Shown: piece by piece, positions 20,615 to 30,088 of the stretch
How positions within the stretch are numbered: the first letter of the stretch is position 1
Layout of the letters: each line of letters begins with the position of its first letter
Source: Pseudomonas iranensis
GTDB taxonomy: Bacteria; Pseudomonadota; Gammaproteobacteria; Pseudomonadales; Pseudomonadaceae
Length of the DNA stretch: 64,000 nucleotides
Direction: 5' to 3'
Assembly: GCF_014268585.2 (NCBI RefSeq)
Contig: NZ_CP077092.1
Coordinates: forward strand, 2,914,001-2,978,000
The notes under the pieces: generated by a model
What the model was told of the DNA's origin: nothing
Seen by the model: only the letters and a program-made list of their open reading frames with translations
Database searches by the model: none
Position numbers and translations under genes: made by a program

Positions 20615-20638
20615 GGTCTGTCTCCGATGAATACGCCG

Positions 20639-20668
20639 AGCTTACTCGACGCTGATACGCGTCAGCAA
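20639..20668 (-). promoter_or_regulatory. Possible promoter of the DAHP synthase leader
   Basis: On the minus strand TTGCTG is followed after 18 bases by TAAGCT (20644-20639), placing the start about 18 bases before leader peptide 1. The spacer contains GACGC-GTATCA-GCGTC, a small palindrome (20648-20663) that might be an operator. The -10 match is weak. Confidence 0.35.
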
Positions 20669-20756
20669 TCAGAAAATGCTATTTCGTGCCGAGCGAAACG
20701 GCTATCACTGGCAAACGATCTGGTTAAAGTACATTTTTACGATTGGAGAGAGCTGA

Positions 20757-21200
20757 ATGAGTTATCGAATTCGGCATGCCACCCATGATGATCTTGCCTT
20801 TGCGCGGGATCTGACCTGTCGCAACATGCTGCGCTATTACATTGACCACGATCTGTTGTGGCAGGACGAGGCATTCGACGCAGGCTGGCAGTATCGTGAG
20901 AACTGGATGATCCTCCAGGATGAACTGCTGATCGGCTTTGTCAGTCTGAGCGAGGATTCGCGGGCGCTGTACATACGCGAATTGCAGATTGATCAGACCT
21001 GGCGAGGGCAGGGCGCCGGCTCCTGGGCTATCGATCAGGTTATTGACATGGCCCGTCAGGCGCGACGTCCTGCACTGCGACTGACGGTCTTCGATAACAA
21101 TCGTGCGCAAGCACTGTATGTCCGCAAAGGACTGCGTATCGTAGGCAGGGATGAGTGTTTCCTGAGGATGCAGCTCGATTTGAGTACAGCTGTGCTCTGA
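20757..21200 (+). CDS. GNAT-family N-acetyltransferase
   Basis: 147 residues, one GNAT domain. The acetyl-CoA-binding motif A is QTWRGQGAGSWAIDQV (about 80-95), followed by the usual NNRAQALYVRKGLRIVGRDE, in which Tyr before the Arg/Lys is the common catalytic or structural Tyr. GGAGAGAG precedes the ATG. Substrate unknown. It is divergent from the DAHP synthase leader and ends about 125 bases before gacA. Confidence 0.88.
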   Translation: MSYRIRHATHDDLAFARDLTCRNMLRYYIDHDLLWQDEAFDAGWQYRENWMILQDELLIGFVSLSEDSRALYIRELQIDQTWRGQGAGSWAIDQVIDMARQARRPALRLTVFDNNRAQALYVRKGLRIVGRDECFLRMQLDLSTAVL

Positions 21201-21327
21201 AACCCACAGCCGGCAAGCTCTGAATGATGAATTGAAACTTTTTAAATACGGCTTTCCGCTAGGTCTGTCTGGCACTTTTTGCTAAGGTGTCCGGCATCCC
21301 AATAAGACCATATCGCGAGGTGTCTGC

Positions 21328-21969
21328 TTGATTAGGGTGCTAGTGGTCGACGACCATGATCTCGTTCGTACAGGCATTACACGAATGCTGGCCGATATCG
21401 ATGGCCTGCAGGTGGTAGGCCAGGCCGAGTCAGGCGAAGAGTCCCTGATCAAGGCCCGTGAGTTGAAGCCTGACGTTGTGCTCATGGACGTCAAGATGCC
21501 CGGCATCGGCGGCCTCGAAGCCACACGAAAACTGCTGCGCAGCCACCCGGACATCAAGGTGGTTGCCGTTACGGTGTGCGAGGAAGACCCTTTCCCGACG
21601 CGTTTGCTGCAGGCCGGTGCGGCTGGTTACCTGACCAAGGGCGCGGGTCTGCCGGAGATGGTTCAGGCCATTCGGCTGGTTTTCGCCGGGCAGCGTTACA
21701 TCAGTCCGCAGATCGCTCAGCAGTTGGCAATCAAATCTTTCCAGCCCACCAATGATTCGCCGTTCGACGCGTTGTCCGAGCGGGAAATCCAGATTGCCTT
21801 GATGATTGTCGGCTGCCAGAAGGTCCAGATCATTTCCGACAAGTTGTGCCTGTCGCCGAAAACCGTGAACACCTACCGCTACCGCATTTTCGAGAAGCTT
21901 TCGATCAGCAGCGATGTCGAGTTGACCCTGCTCGCAGTGCGTCACGGCATGGTGGACGCCAGCGCCTGA
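21328..21969 (+). CDS. gacA: Response regulator GacA
   Basis: 213 residues, NarL/FixJ type: receiver domain (1-120) with phospho-acceptor Asp54 in VLMDVKMPG and acidic pocket VVDDHD, and a LuxR-type helix-turn-helix (about 150-210; [29 protein letters not shown]). It starts with TTG, as in other Pseudomonas gacA genes. With sensor GacS it activates the small RNAs that titrate RsmA/RsmE, controlling exoproducts and lifestyle. The uvrC ATG follows 2 bases after its stop, so the two are co-transcribed. The exact sequence is nearly that of P. fluorescens GacA as I recall it. Confidence 0.97.
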   Translation: MIRVLVVDDHDLVRTGITRMLADIDGLQVVGQAESGEESLIKARELKPDVVLMDVKMPGIGGLEATRKLLRSHPDIKVVAVTVCEEDPFPTRLLQAGAAGYLTKGAGLPEMVQAIRLVFAGQRYISPQIAQQLAIKSFQPTNDSPFDALSEREIQIALMIVGCQKVQIISDKLCLSPKTVNTYRYRIFEKLSISSDVELTLLAVRHGMVDASA

Positions 21970-21971
21970 CC

Positions 21972-23795
21972 ATGACCGAGACATTTGATTCCAGTGCTTT
22001 CCTGTCGACCGTCAGCGGTCGTCCGGGCGTCTATCGCATGTTCGACAGCGAGGCGCGCCTGCTGTATGTCGGCAAAGCCAAAAACCTGAAGAAACGTCTG
22101 GCGAGCTACTTTCGCAAGACCGGGCTGGCGCCGAAAACGGCTACACTGGTCGGGCGTATCGCTCAGGTCGAGACGACCATCACCGCCAACGAAACCGAAG
22201 CGCTGCTGCTGGAACAGACGCTGATCAAGGAGTGGCGTCCGCCGTATAACATCCTGCTGCGCGACGATAAATCCTATCCGTACGTGTTCCTCTCCGACGG
22301 ACAGTTTCCGCGCCTGAGCATCCATCGCGGTGCCAAAAAGGCCAAGGGCAAGTATTTCGGTCCGTATCCAAGTGCTGGGGCCATCCGCGAAAGCCTGAGC
22401 ATTCTGCAGAAAACCTTCTTCGTCCGTCAGTGCGAAGACAGCTACTACAAAAACCGTACCCGTCCGTGCCTGCAATATCAAATCAAACGCTGCAAGGCGC
22501 CATGCGTGGGCCTGGTCGAGCCTGACGTCTACGCCGAAGACGTACGCCACTCGGTGATGTTCCTCGAAGGTCGCAGCCACGCGCTGACCAACGAGCTGTC
22601 CACCGCGATGGAAGAGGCAGCGATCAATCTCGAATTCGAACGCGCGGCCGAATTGCGTGACCAGATTGCCTTGCTGCGTCGGGTGCAGGACCAGCAAAGC
22701 ATGGAAGGCGGAACCGGCGATATCGACGTTATTGCCGCATTCGTCAACCCCGGCGGCGCCTGTGTCCACCTGATCAGCGTGCGCGGCGGGCGAGTGCTGG
22801 GCAGCAAGAATTTCTTCCCGCAGGTCGGCATCGAGGAAGACGTTTCCGAGGTCATGGCAGCGTTCCTCGGTCAGTACTACATCAGCAGCCCCGAACGCGA
22901 TCTGCCGAGCGAACTGATCGTCAACGTGGTTCACGAAGACTTCCCTGCGTTGATCGAAGGGATTCACACGTTGCGCGGCCGTGAGTTGGCCATCAGTCAT
23001 CGGGTGCGCGGCACCCGTGCGCGCTGGCAGCAACTGGCCGTGACCAACGCTGAGCAAGCGTTGGGCGCGCGTCTGGCCAACCGTCAGCACACCGCCGCGC
23101 GATTCGACGCGCTGGCTGAAGTGCTGAATCTGGATGAGCCGCCGCAGCGCCTGGAATGCTATGACATCAGTCATTCCAGCGGCGAAGCCACTGTGGCCTC
23201 CTGCGTGGTGTTCGGGCCGGAAGGCGCGATCAAGTCGGATTACCGCCGCTACAACATCGAAGGCGTCACCGCCGGCGACGATTACGCGGCCATGCACCAG
23301 GCGTTGACTCGCCGCTTCAGCAAACTCAAGGACGGCGAGGGCAAGTTGCCGGACATCCTGTTGGTCGACGGTGGCAAGGGCCAATTGTCGATGGCCCGCG
23401 ATGTGCTCAACGAACTGGCCGTGCCGGATCTGATCCTGTTGGGCGTCGCCAAGGGCGCCACGCGCAAGGCCGGTTTCGAAACGTTGTATCTGAATGATGC
23501 AGCGCACGAGTTCACCTTGCGTGGCGATTCACCTGCCTTGCACCTGATCCAGCAGATCCGCGATGAGGCGCACCGCTTCGCAATTACGGGGCATCGCGCC
23601 CGTCGCGGCAAGACCCGCCGAACCTCAACGCTGGAAGGCGTGGCAGGGGTAGGGCCGACACGCCGCCGTGACCTGTTGAAACATTTTGGTGGATTGCAGG
23701 AGCTGTCTCGTGCAAGCATCGAAGAGATCGCCAAAGCCCCGGGGATCAGTAAAAAGCTCGCTGAGTCGATTTATGCGAACCTGCATAGTGAGTAG
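21972..23795 (+). CDS. uvrC: Excinuclease ABC subunit C
   Basis: 607 residues, normal length. It makes both incisions of nucleotide excision repair in the UvrBC-DNA complex. Visible in order: GIY-YIG nuclease ([20 protein letters not shown], about 17-36), a Cys cluster around [17 protein letters not shown], the UVR motif (about 200-235), the RNase-H-like 3' nuclease with DISH and [10 protein letters not shown], and a C-terminal helix-hairpin-helix pair ending [16 protein letters not shown] use ATG 21972 directly after gacA; the longer frame starts inside gacA and is not credible. Confidence 0.97.
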   Translation: MTETFDSSAFLSTVSGRPGVYRMFDSEARLLYVGKAKNLKKRLASYFRKTGLAPKTATLVGRIAQVETTITANETEALLLEQTLIKEWRPPYNILLRDDKSYPYVFLSDGQFPRLSIHRGAKKAKGKYFGPYPSAGAIRESLSILQKTFFVRQCEDSYYKNRTRPCLQYQIKRCKAPCVGLVEPDVYAEDVRHSVMFLEGRSHALTNELSTAMEEAAINLEFERAAELRDQIALLRRVQDQQSMEGGTGDIDVIAAFVNPGGACVHLISVRGGRVLGSKNFFPQVGIEEDVSEVMAAFLGQYYISSPERDLPSELIVNVVHEDFPALIEGIHTLRGRELAISHRVRGTRARWQQLAVTNAEQALGARLANRQHTAARFDALAEVLNLDEPPQRLECYDISHSSGEATVASCVVFGPEGAIKSDYRRYNIEGVTAGDDYAAMHQALTRRFSKLKDGEGKLPDILLVDGGKGQLSMARDVLNELAVPDLILLGVAKGATRKAGFETLYLNDAAHEFTLRGDSPALHLIQQIRDEAHRFAITGHRARRGKTRRTSTLEGVAGVGPTRRRDLLKHFGGLQELSRASIEEIAKAPGISKKLAESIYANLHSE

Positions 23796-23827
23796 AATGC
23801 CCCTTCACCTCGTAGCCAGTTGTGCCG

Positions 23828-24388
23828 ATGAATATCCCTAATCTGATTACCGTTCTACGCGTCCTGCTCATCCCAATCTTTATTTTGCTGTTCTATCTGC
23901 CCTACGAGTGGAGTTACATGGCCTCCGCTTCGGTGTTCGCCTTTGCGGCCGCAACCGACTGGCTCGATGGTTACCTGGCGCGCCGATTGGAGCAAAGCAC
24001 ACCGTTCGGGGCGTTTCTCGATCCGGTCGCCGACAAGCTGATGGTCGCTGTTGCCCTGGTCCTGCTGGTGCAGGAACACGGCAATCTCTGGCTGACGCTG
24101 CCAGCGGCGGTCATCATCGGTCGTGAGATCGTGATTTCGGCACTGCGCGAATGGATGGCAGAACTCGGCGCACGAGCGCAGGTAGCCGTTTCCAATCTCG
24201 GCAAATGGAAAACCGCTGCGCAGATGCTCGCGCTGGTGATTCTGCTGGCTCATCCAAAGGCATTCAGCTTCTGGGTCGTGCTCGGATATACACTGCTGAT
24301 TGTATCGGCAGGGCTGACCCTGTGGTCGATGGTTCAATACCTTCGCGCCGCTTGGCCGCACCTGAAGACCGATGTCGAAAAGAAATAA
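23828..24388 (+). CDS. pgsA: CDP-diacylglycerol-glycerol-3-phosphate 3-phosphatidyltransferase
   Basis: 186 residues, inner-membrane enzyme making phosphatidylglycerol phosphate, the first committed step to phosphatidylglycerol and cardiolipin. The CDP-alcohol phosphotransferase motif is intact: Asp44, Asp47-Gly48, Ala51-Arg52, Gly61, Asp65, Asp69. About four to five membrane segments. ATG 23828 ([13 protein letters not shown]) is preferred over GTG 23822, two codons upstream. Follows uvrC by about 30 bases, the standard Pseudomonas order. Confidence 0.96.
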   Translation: MNIPNLITVLRVLLIPIFILLFYLPYEWSYMASASVFAFAAATDWLDGYLARRLEQSTPFGAFLDPVADKLMVAVALVLLVQEHGNLWLTLPAAVIIGREIVISALREWMAELGARAQVAVSNLGKWKTAAQMLALVILLAHPKAFSFWVVLGYTLLIVSAGLTLWSMVQYLRAAWPHLKTDVEKK

Positions 24389-24408
24389 AAGTTTTTTGAA
24401 TCAAGGGG

Positions 24409-24436
24409 TTGACGGGGCATCTTAATTCTATAGAAT
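24409..24436 (+). promoter_or_regulatory. Sigma-70 promoter for the tRNA-Gly/tRNA-Cys unit
   Basis: TTGACG (24409-24414), 16 bases, then TAGAAT (24431-24436), just before tRNA-Gly. Nearly consensus -35; the start would fall 5-8 bases before the tRNA. Confidence 0.75.
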
Positions 24437-24448
24437 GCGCCACACCAA

Positions 24449-24524
<76 letters not shown>

Positions 24525-24570
24525 ATTTGTACAGTGTTTGTTGTTGTGCTACTGACAGCGAATACTTTGA

Positions 24571-24644
24571 GGCCGAGTAGCAAAATGGTTATGCAGTGGA
24601 TTGCAAATCCACCTACGCCGGTTCGATTCCGACCTCGGCCTCCA
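24571..24644 (+). tRNA. tRNA-Cys (GCA)
   Basis: 74 bases including encoded CCA. The acceptor stem GGCCGAG pairs with CTCGGCC; the anticodon loop TTGCAAA carries GCA; the T-loop is GGTTCGATTCC. Lies 46 bases after tRNA-Gly in the same transcript. Confidence 0.97.
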
Positions 24645-24649
24645 CTATC

Positions 24650-24686
24650 AAAAACCCCGTAGATCAATGATCTACGGGGTTTTTTG
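24650..24686 (+). terminator. Rho-independent terminator after tRNA-Cys
   Basis: ACCCCGTAGATCA pairs with TGATCTACGGGGT and is followed by TTTTTTGTTGT; A-rich on the 5' side, so it may also work for the convergent GAF gene. Confidence 0.9.
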
Positions 24687-24727
24687 TTGTCTGCAGAAAA
24701 GTGTGGTGCTCACCTGTTTGCGGAGGG

Positions 24728-25267
24728 TCAATCAGTCAAGCACGATCCGGTCTGGATGTGGCTGGCACCTTCCACCGTGAGATTCGAGAAAAAGATGCAG
24801 CCAATGAGCCGCGCGAACAGCGTCAATGTCTCTGCAAGATCGGGGTTGTCAAACAGAACAGCCCTTGAGTCCAGAGCACATAAGGCACCCCAGAGTCTCC
24901 CGTCCGGCAGGAAAACAGGCGCGCCTGCGTAGCTTTCAATCGAATATTGCTTCACCACAGGACGTGACGAAAGTCGTCCATCCTGGCTGATTTGTGGAAG
25001 GAAGAGGGCTTGCGGATTTCGTCGAAACTCACTGCAAAGGGTGGTTTCCAGATCCAGCGTATCGCCGACATTTATTCCCAGTTCAATCGGATCGTACGCC
25101 GAACAAACGATCCACTCTGTTTCAGTGAATTTTGCGATGCCGGCAAAGCGTGTACCGGTCAGACGGGTGACAAGTTGCAGGATATTGGTGGTCGCTTCGA
25201 TCTCGGCGATCGCCGAGCGCTCCTCTTGGCTTAAAGACGCTTTTAGAACGGTGTCACTCATTTGCAT
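24728..25267 (-). CDS. GAF-domain protein
   Basis: 179 residues consisting of little more than one GAF sensory domain (about 20-165), with family marks IAKFTETEWIVCSAYD, ETTLCSEFRRNPQ and the SYAGAPVFLPDGRLWGALCALD core. No output domain, signal peptide or membrane segment. It may be a free-standing ligand- or redox-sensing protein; such stand-alone GAF proteins are often paired with a kinase or cyclase encoded elsewhere. AGGAG precedes the ATG at 25267. Convergent with the tRNA unit; the downstream partner is unknown. Confidence 0.85.
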   Translation of the reverse strand: MQMSDTVLKASLSQEERSAIAEIEATTNILQLVTRLTGTRFAGIAKFTETEWIVCSAYDPIELGINVGDTLDLETTLCSEFRRNPQALFLPQISQDGRLSSRPVVKQYSIESYAGAPVFLPDGRLWGALCALDSRAVLFDNPDLAETLTLFARLIGCIFFSNLTVEGASHIQTGSCLTD

Positions 25268-25650
25268 GGAATCAATCTCCTGATTGCTTGTACATCCCTG
25301 AGCACTGCTCTGGTGACGTTCTGTGAGGCGTGATCGTGGTTGAAGGGGGGGGCGTGCTGATTACCCTTTGATTATTGATTTCGGCGCCATCCTTTAGCGT
25401 AGACATCCCGTCCAGTCCTGGGTTGCCTGCTCATAATCTCAATCGATGAAACATCTGTCACCCGTGCAGCTAAGGTGATGGTGAGCGTCTGAATCTTTTG
25501 AGTTTATCGTCTCAATTTCCAGTCGGGTTGCTGCGATTTGCCAGTAACCTCGGCGTCTACTTCAAGCAAACTCCGTAGCTCCCTGATTTCTGAGGCTTTT
25601 TGATTTTCCTTGGTCAGCGATATTTAGTTCTCAAATCGCGCACTCCAAAC
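25268..25650. other. Intergenic region upstream of tRNA-Leu
   Basis: About 380 bases between the GAF gene start and the tRNA-Leu promoter. It is lower in GC than its flanks. I see no ORF with a ribosome site and no clear RNA gene or repeat. Confidence 0.5.
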
Positions 25651-25679
25651 TTGCTTCACCGGGACGTGATGTATATATT
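25651..25679 (+). promoter_or_regulatory. Sigma-70 promoter for tRNA-Leu
   Basis: TTGCTT (25651-25656), a 17-base spacer, then TATATT (25674-25679). Transcription would begin near 25686, giving a precursor with about 70 bases before the tRNA. Confidence 0.7.
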
Positions 25680-25754
25680 CCCCGCTCGGCTTTTCAAGCG
25701 GCCATCCTGTCAGGATCGCAACCGCAAGGCTGAGCAAAGCAACACCGCGCTACC

Positions 25755-25841
25755 GCCCGAATGGCGAAACTGGTAGACGCATGGGACTTAAAATCCCCCG
25801 CTCGTAAGGGCGTGCCGGTTCGATTCCGGCTTCGGGCACCA
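25755..25841 (+). tRNA. tRNA-Leu (TAA)
   Basis: 87 bases including encoded CCA, with the long variable arm of class II tRNAs (CCGCTCGTAAGGGCGT region). Acceptor GCCCGAA pairs with TTCGGGC; the anticodon loop CTTAAAA carries TAA; the T-arm is GCCGGTTCGATTCCGGC. Confidence 0.96.
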
Positions 25842-25849
25842 TCTTTCAA

Positions 25850-25884
25850 CAAAGGCCTGCTAGCGAAAGCCAAGCAGGCCTTTG
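25850..25884 (+). terminator. Hairpin terminator after tRNA-Leu
   Basis: CAAAGGCCTGC (25850-25860) and GCAGGCCTTTG (25874-25884) form a perfect 11-bp stem around a loop with AGCGAAAGC. A near-copy lies at 41204-41239. Poor T-run (TGCGTTT) follows. Confidence 0.65.
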
Positions 25885-26004
25885 TGCGTTTACGCTTCGA
25901 GATATTCCTGGTTTTTGCCGCGTCGATGGCTTGGGCAAGGTGCGAAATCCGGAACTGCCAGCCCTCGCCGATGCCGAAATAGCATCAACAACGAGGGCAA
26001 AGCC

Positions 26005-26133
26005 ATGACTGAAGAAAAAACCGAAGTGCCGCAAGAAGTACCGGATCAAACCACCCCGGCGCATTCCACCGAAGAAGAGCGCGAGCGCTTGAAGGACTTC
26101 AACAAGGACGGCATCCCGCCGGGCAGTTGCTGA
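26005..26133 (+). CDS. Small acidic protein, 42 residues
   Basis: Begins at ATG 26005 with GAGGG 8 bases upstream; ends CGIPPGSC-like as DFNKDGIPPGSC. It is hydrophilic and highly charged (many Glu and Lys), probably soluble and partly disordered, with a single C-terminal Cys. The codon pattern and ribosome site are good; the longer frame from 25882 starts inside the tRNA-Leu terminator and is not coding. I recognise the general type from Pseudomonas genomes but know no function. Confidence 0.75.
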   Translation: MTEEKTEVPQEVPDQTTPAHSTEEERERLKDFNKDGIPPGSC

Positions 26134-26140
26134 TCACCTG

Positions 26141-27433
26141 TCACCGTGGCTGCGTCACCAGTTCCCCGCTGATCGCATCCATCATCGCCGGATGCTCCTC
26201 AGCGGCGACGCGCAAATCCTCGGTGACCCGCAACTCCGCACCCGTCGGCGAATAGGTGGCTGCGGCCGTGAACGGTGCGGGGTTGGCCGGCACCGGGCGT
26301 TTGCCGCGGCGCCAGAAGAAAAAGCTGACCATGCTCAAATTAACCACTGCGAAGACCCAGAACAGGCCGTTGGCGCCGAACGAGTTCATCACCGGCGAGA
26401 TCATCATCGGGCTGATGGCCGAGCCCAGCGAGTTGATCAGCAGCAAACCCTGAATCATCGGCACCAGCGCTTCGGCCGGGGCGCGGTCGGCCGCGTGGCT
26501 GACGGCCACCGGGTATAGCGCGAAGACGCCGCCACCGAGCAGAAACAGCATCGCCGCGAGCATTGTCGCAGACAGCGGCAGCAGCACAATCACCAGTGAT
26601 AACGCGGTGCACGCCACCGTCAGCAGCGTCAGCACCTGCAAGCGATCGGTGCGGTCGGACCAGCGTCCGACCGGATACTGCAGCAGCATCGCGCCGAGAA
26701 TCGTCCAGGCCATCATGCTGCCGACTTCACCGACGTCCAGACCTCTGCGTTGCAGATACAGCGGCAACAAGGTGTAGATCGCCGCGATGGTCACCCCCGA
26801 GCCGAAACAGCCGACCAGCCCGGTCGGCGTCACGCCCAGCAGTTGCCGGGGCTTGAGCGGCTCGACCTGATCGAGCAGCGGCGACACGCGCGGCAGGATC
26901 ACGATCGGCAGCACCGACAACGCAGCGAGCATGCCGGCGACCATGAACGGCGCGCTGTCGCTCATGCCGGTGATGGTCCCCAGCGTGGCCTGGCCCAAAA
27001 CACCAGCGCCATAAAGGACGATCATGTACAGCGCGAGCAAGCGCCCGCGAATCTTCTCGTCACCGGCCAGCAGCAGCCAGCTTTCGATCACCAGAAACAC
27101 ACCGACCGTGGCCCAGCCGTTGATCAGGCGCAGGACCAACCAGCCCCAAGTGTCATAAAACAGACCTTGCAACAGGATCGTCACGGCGATCAGCGAGGCG
27201 AAGCTGCCGTAGGCACGAATATGGCCGATGCGCAGAATCAGCCGGTCATTGAACACCGCGCCCAGCGTCAGGCCGATGAAATAGGCCGACGAAACAATTC
27301 CGATCATCGTCGCCGAGGCGCCGGCGGCGTCCAGGCGAAGGGTGGTCAGGGAAGACAGAAAACCGTTGCCCAGAGCAATAATGAACAGCCCGAGCAGGGG
27401 CGCCAGCGCCATGGCCAGCAAACGCGGAGACAT
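26141..27433 (-). CDS. MFS transporter (YcaD-like)
   Basis: 430 residues with 12 predicted membrane segments; the start MSPRLLAMALAP follows GAGG. The frame extended to 27550 has a hydrophilic, unrelated lead. The MFS loop 2-3 motif is degenerate (NDRLILRIGHIRAYG) and the loop 8-9 repeat reads GRWSDRTDRLQVL. The pattern matches the YcaD/YfcJ-type drug-efflux-like group. About 55 hydrophilic residues follow the last helix. Substrate unknown. Not obviously part of the amine cluster upstream. Confidence 0.87.
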   Translation of the reverse strand: MSPRLLAMALAPLLGLFIIALGNGFLSSLTTLRLDAAGASATMIGIVSSAYFIGLTLGAVFNDRLILRIGHIRAYGSFASLIAVTILLQGLFYDTWGWLVLRLINGWATVGVFLVIESWLLLAGDEKIRGRLLALYMIVLYGAGVLGQATLGTITGMSDSAPFMVAGMLAALSVLPIVILPRVSPLLDQVEPLKPRQLLGVTPTGLVGCFGSGVTIAAIYTLLPLYLQRRGLDVGEVGSMMAWTILGAMLLQYPVGRWSDRTDRLQVLTLLTVACTALSLVIVLLPLSATMLAAMLFLLGGGVFALYPVAVSHAADRAPAEALVPMIQGLLLINSLGSAISPMMISPVMNSFGANGLFWVFAVVNLSMVSFFFWRRGKRPVPANPAPFTAAATYSPTGAELRVTEDLRVAAEEHPAMMDAISGELVTQPR

Positions 27434-27685
27434 AAAAACCTCAGGAAATCGTACAGCGCAACGTGCGCCTCTGCGCATGCGGTTGCCAGGCTGGAACAGG
27501 TGTTGTGCAAATGTCTGCCGATCGGGCAGGGCGGTGGCGTCGGACGACATGGCCAGCCCTGCAAGTTCGCGTCTGTGACCAGACGCGCGATTGCAAGAGC
27601 GCGCGGGATTCTACGGCTTGCGCAGGATTTGCCAATAGCCGAAGGCTGCGACGTTAGGACGCAGGCTTGTCAGAGTCCGCCGCGC
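27434..27685. other. Intergenic spacer between two MFS genes
   Basis: About 250 bases, both flanking genes on the minus strand. No convincing ORF, hairpin or promoter was recognised. Confidence 0.4.
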
Positions 27686-28837
27686 TCAGGCCTTGAGCAA
27701 CCTCGCGGCACAGCTGACAAACAACAACAGCACGACCACGCCACCCAAAGCGATCGTCAACGAGCTGAAATGGGCGATCATGCCTATGAACGCCGGCCCC
27801 ATCAGAATCCCGGCATAACCCATGGAAATGATTGCCGGAATAGCGGTGCGCTGCGGCATGCGCTGTTGTCGACCTGCGGCGCTGAACAACACCGGAACGA
27901 TGTTCGAGCATCCGGCGCCGACCAGCGCATAGCCCAGCAATGACGCCGGCCAGCCATCGAAAACCAGCGAAACCAGCAGTCCGACTGCCGCGCAGACTCC
28001 GCCCAGCGTCACCACGCAAATGCCACCCAATCGGCTGACAATCGCGTCGCCGGTCAGCCGTCCAAGCGTCATGGCTGCAGCGAAACAGGCGTAGCCCAAT
28101 CCTGCGTAGCTCGATGGCATATCGCGTTGCGAGGCAAGAAACACCGCGCTCCAGTCCAGCATTGCGCCTTCGGTCAGGAACACGATGAAGCAGAGGACAC
28201 CCAGCATCAGGACGATTCCGCGCGGAACCGCAAAGATCGGACCGTCGCGCTCGGTACCGTAAGGCAGCAGGTCTGGTGCAGCCTTATATAGCGAGGCGAG
28301 AATGATCGCCACCAGACACAGCACCGATGGCAGCGGATCGAGCCCAAGACTGAGCATCGCTGTCATCGCCCCGGCACCGGCGATCCCGCCCACGCTATAG
28401 AGCCCGTGGAAACCCGATTGCAGGGTTTCGCCACTGTTCTTTTCGACGATGATCGACTGGATATTGATCGCGCAATCGAGCATGCCCATGCTGGCGCCGA
28501 ACAACAGCACCGTCAGGGCCAGCCCGGGCAGCCACGTCAAATGGCTCAACATTGGCAGCACCGCACACAAGACCAGAGTTGAGGCGATGATCACCGGCCG
28601 GCAGCCAAATCGCGCGGTCAGGTAACCGGCGAACGGCATGGCCACGATCGAGCCGATGCCAAAGCCCAGCAACAACAGGCCCAGGCCACCTTCGTCCAGC
28701 CCGGTGCGCGCTTTTACCAAAGGAACCAGCGGCGCCCAGGCCGACATGACAATGCCGGTGATCAGGAAAATGATCCGGGTGGATGCGCGTTCGCCGTAGT
28801 TTTCGCGAATCGTCAATGATGATGTGCAACCGGTCAT
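27686..28837 (-). CDS. MFS transporter co-transcribed with the Rieske oxygenase
   Basis: 383 residues, 12 membrane segments, YbjJ/fucose-permease-like branch (loop 2-3 TARFGCRPVIIA, loop 8-9 GDAIVSRLGGICVV). It begins 15 bases after the stop of the Rieske oxygenase gene and so is almost certainly in its operon. That suggests it moves a substrate or product of the demethylation pathway, or exports an intermediate. Direction and cargo are not readable from sequence. Confidence 0.87.
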   Translation of the reverse strand: MTGCTSSLTIRENYGERASTRIIFLITGIVMSAWAPLVPLVKARTGLDEGGLGLLLLGFGIGSIVAMPFAGYLTARFGCRPVIIASTLVLCAVLPMLSHLTWLPGLALTVLLFGASMGMLDCAINIQSIIVEKNSGETLQSGFHGLYSVGGIAGAGAMTAMLSLGLDPLPSVLCLVAIILASLYKAAPDLLPYGTERDGPIFAVPRGIVLMLGVLCFIVFLTEGAMLDWSAVFLASQRDMPSSYAGLGYACFAAAMTLGRLTGDAIVSRLGGICVVTLGGVCAAVGLLVSLVFDGWPASLLGYALVGAGCSNIVPVLFSAAGRQQRMPQRTAIPAIISMGYAGILMGPAFIGMIAHFSSLTIALGGVVVLLLFVSCAARLLKA

Positions 28838-28852
28838 GGACAGAAGTACCTA

Positions 28853-30088
28853 TCAACCAACCGACTTCAACGGAATCGGCCCTTTGAGCCGATCCATCAT
28901 CGTCGCGCAGTACCAGTCATCGAACTGACAGACGCCAGTCTCGGCGGTTTCCGAATACGGGCCGGGTTCGTAGGACGGCGAAGTCACACCGCGTTGGGTG
29001 CCTTCAACCAGCGTGCGGTCCTGATCGTTGGTGGCAATCCACACTTTGGTCAGGCGCTCGATGTCGTAATCCACGCCTTCCACTGCTGTGTTGGGCACCA
29101 GCCATTTGGTGGTCACCAGTGTTTCGGTAGCGCTGATCGGCAGCACGCGGAAACTCAGCGCATGGTCGCCGAGGAAGTGGTTCCAGGTGGACGGGTAGTG
29201 GAAGTACAGCAGCGCGCCGATGTCGGCTTCGGAGGTCTTGTCGAGGCGACCATTAACCGCCGGCTTGCCGTCCATGGTGTAGCTGACTGCACCGGATGAA
29301 AGAGGGATGCGCGTCATGCGGAACTGGCCATTGATGTCCATCACCAGGCGGCTGGGCAATCCGGCCTTTTCGCATTTGGCCCAGTATGCCGACAGCTCGG
29401 GATCGTCTTCGCCGCTGACGCCACCGACTGAAAGGTTATCGACAAACGAGTGCAGCAGTTCCGGGTGTGAGCCGTCGCAGTGGTAGCACTCGCGATTGTT
29501 TTCGAAGACCAGTTTCCAGTTGCCTTTCTCGACGATGTTCGACTCGAACGCGACTTTGCAGTCTTCGAGGTAATGCGGCGCGATGAAAGGGCTGACGGCT
29601 TTGCGGAAACCTTCAAAGTCGGGTGCCTTGGCGGCAACGCAGACGTAGATGTAGGTGTCGACGATTTCGCAGTGCACGCTTTTCAGGTTGTACTGCGCTT
29701 TGTCGAAGTCCTGGCCCATGTTGCCGGCGAACAACAGGTTGCCGTCCAGCTCGTATGTCCATTTGTGATACGGGCAGACCATCTTCGCTACTTTGCCGTG
29801 ATCGGCCTCGCAGATTTTCGCGCCACGGTGCCGGCACGCATTGTGGAAAGCGCGAACCTCACCATCCTTGCCGCGAACGACGGCCACCGGGTAGTCACCG
29901 ATCTGCAGCGTGAAATATTGCCCCGGCTTGGTGATTTCAAAGGTGTGGCCGGCGAAGATCCAGTCCTTGTGCCAGATCTGCTCAAGATCCTGACGGTAAA
30001 CCTCCTCACTGCGGTAAAGCGCGCCCGGCAGCGAATGCCACGGTTTGCGTTGTGCGATCAGGTCATAAACGCTTTGCTTGTTGTTCAT
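28853..30088 (-). CDS. Rieske oxygenase of the quaternary-amine (CntA/GbcA) type
   Basis: 411 residues, alpha subunit of a Rieske non-haem iron oxygenase. The [2Fe-2S] ligands are C85-x-H87 and C105-x2-H108. The mononuclear iron site follows in NNRECYHCDGSH: H203, H208 and the bridging residue E200. Glu rather than Asp at the bridging site is the hallmark of the carnitine/glycine-betaine group. It should oxidatively demethylate or cleave a trimethylammonium-type substrate using O2. The start MNNKQSVYDL follows GGAGG. No reductase (GbcB/CntB type) is encoded nearby. Operon partner: the MFS gene 15 bases downstream. Confidence 0.9.
   Translation of the reverse strand: MNNKQSVYDLIAQRKPWHSLPGALYRSEEVYRQDLEQIWHKDWIFAGHTFEITKPGQYFTLQIGDYPVAVVRGKDGEVRAFHNACRHRGAKICEADHGKVAKMVCPYHKWTYELDGNLLFAGNMGQDFDKAQYNLKSVHCEIVDTYIYVCVAAKAPDFEGFRKAVSPFIAPHYLEDCKVAFESNIVEKGNWKLVFENNRECYHCDGSHPELLHSFVDNLSVGGVSGEDDPELSAYWAKCEKAGLPSRLVMDINGQFRMTRIPLSSGAVSYTMDGKPAVNGRLDKTSEADIGALLYFHYPSTWNHFLGDHALSFRVLPISATETLVTTKWLVPNTAVEGVDYDIERLTKVWIATNDQDRTLVEGTQRGVTSPSYEPGPYSETAETGVCQFDDWYCATMMDRLKGPIPLKSVG
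30078..30085 (-). promoter_or_regulatory. Candidate Crc/Hfq CA motif at the Rieske gene start
   Basis: The bases right after the ATG read AACAACAAG on the minus strand, fitting AANAAYAA inside the ribosome-covered region. Confidence 0.4.

Noticed and set aside
21270..21283. TGGCACTTTTTGCT upstream of gacA, sigma-54-like
   Set aside because: GG and GC are two bases too close for a -24/-12 promoter, so it cannot be used as one.
21942..23507. 521-codon minus-strand frame over uvrC
   Set aside because: Antisense to a certain gene; no motifs.
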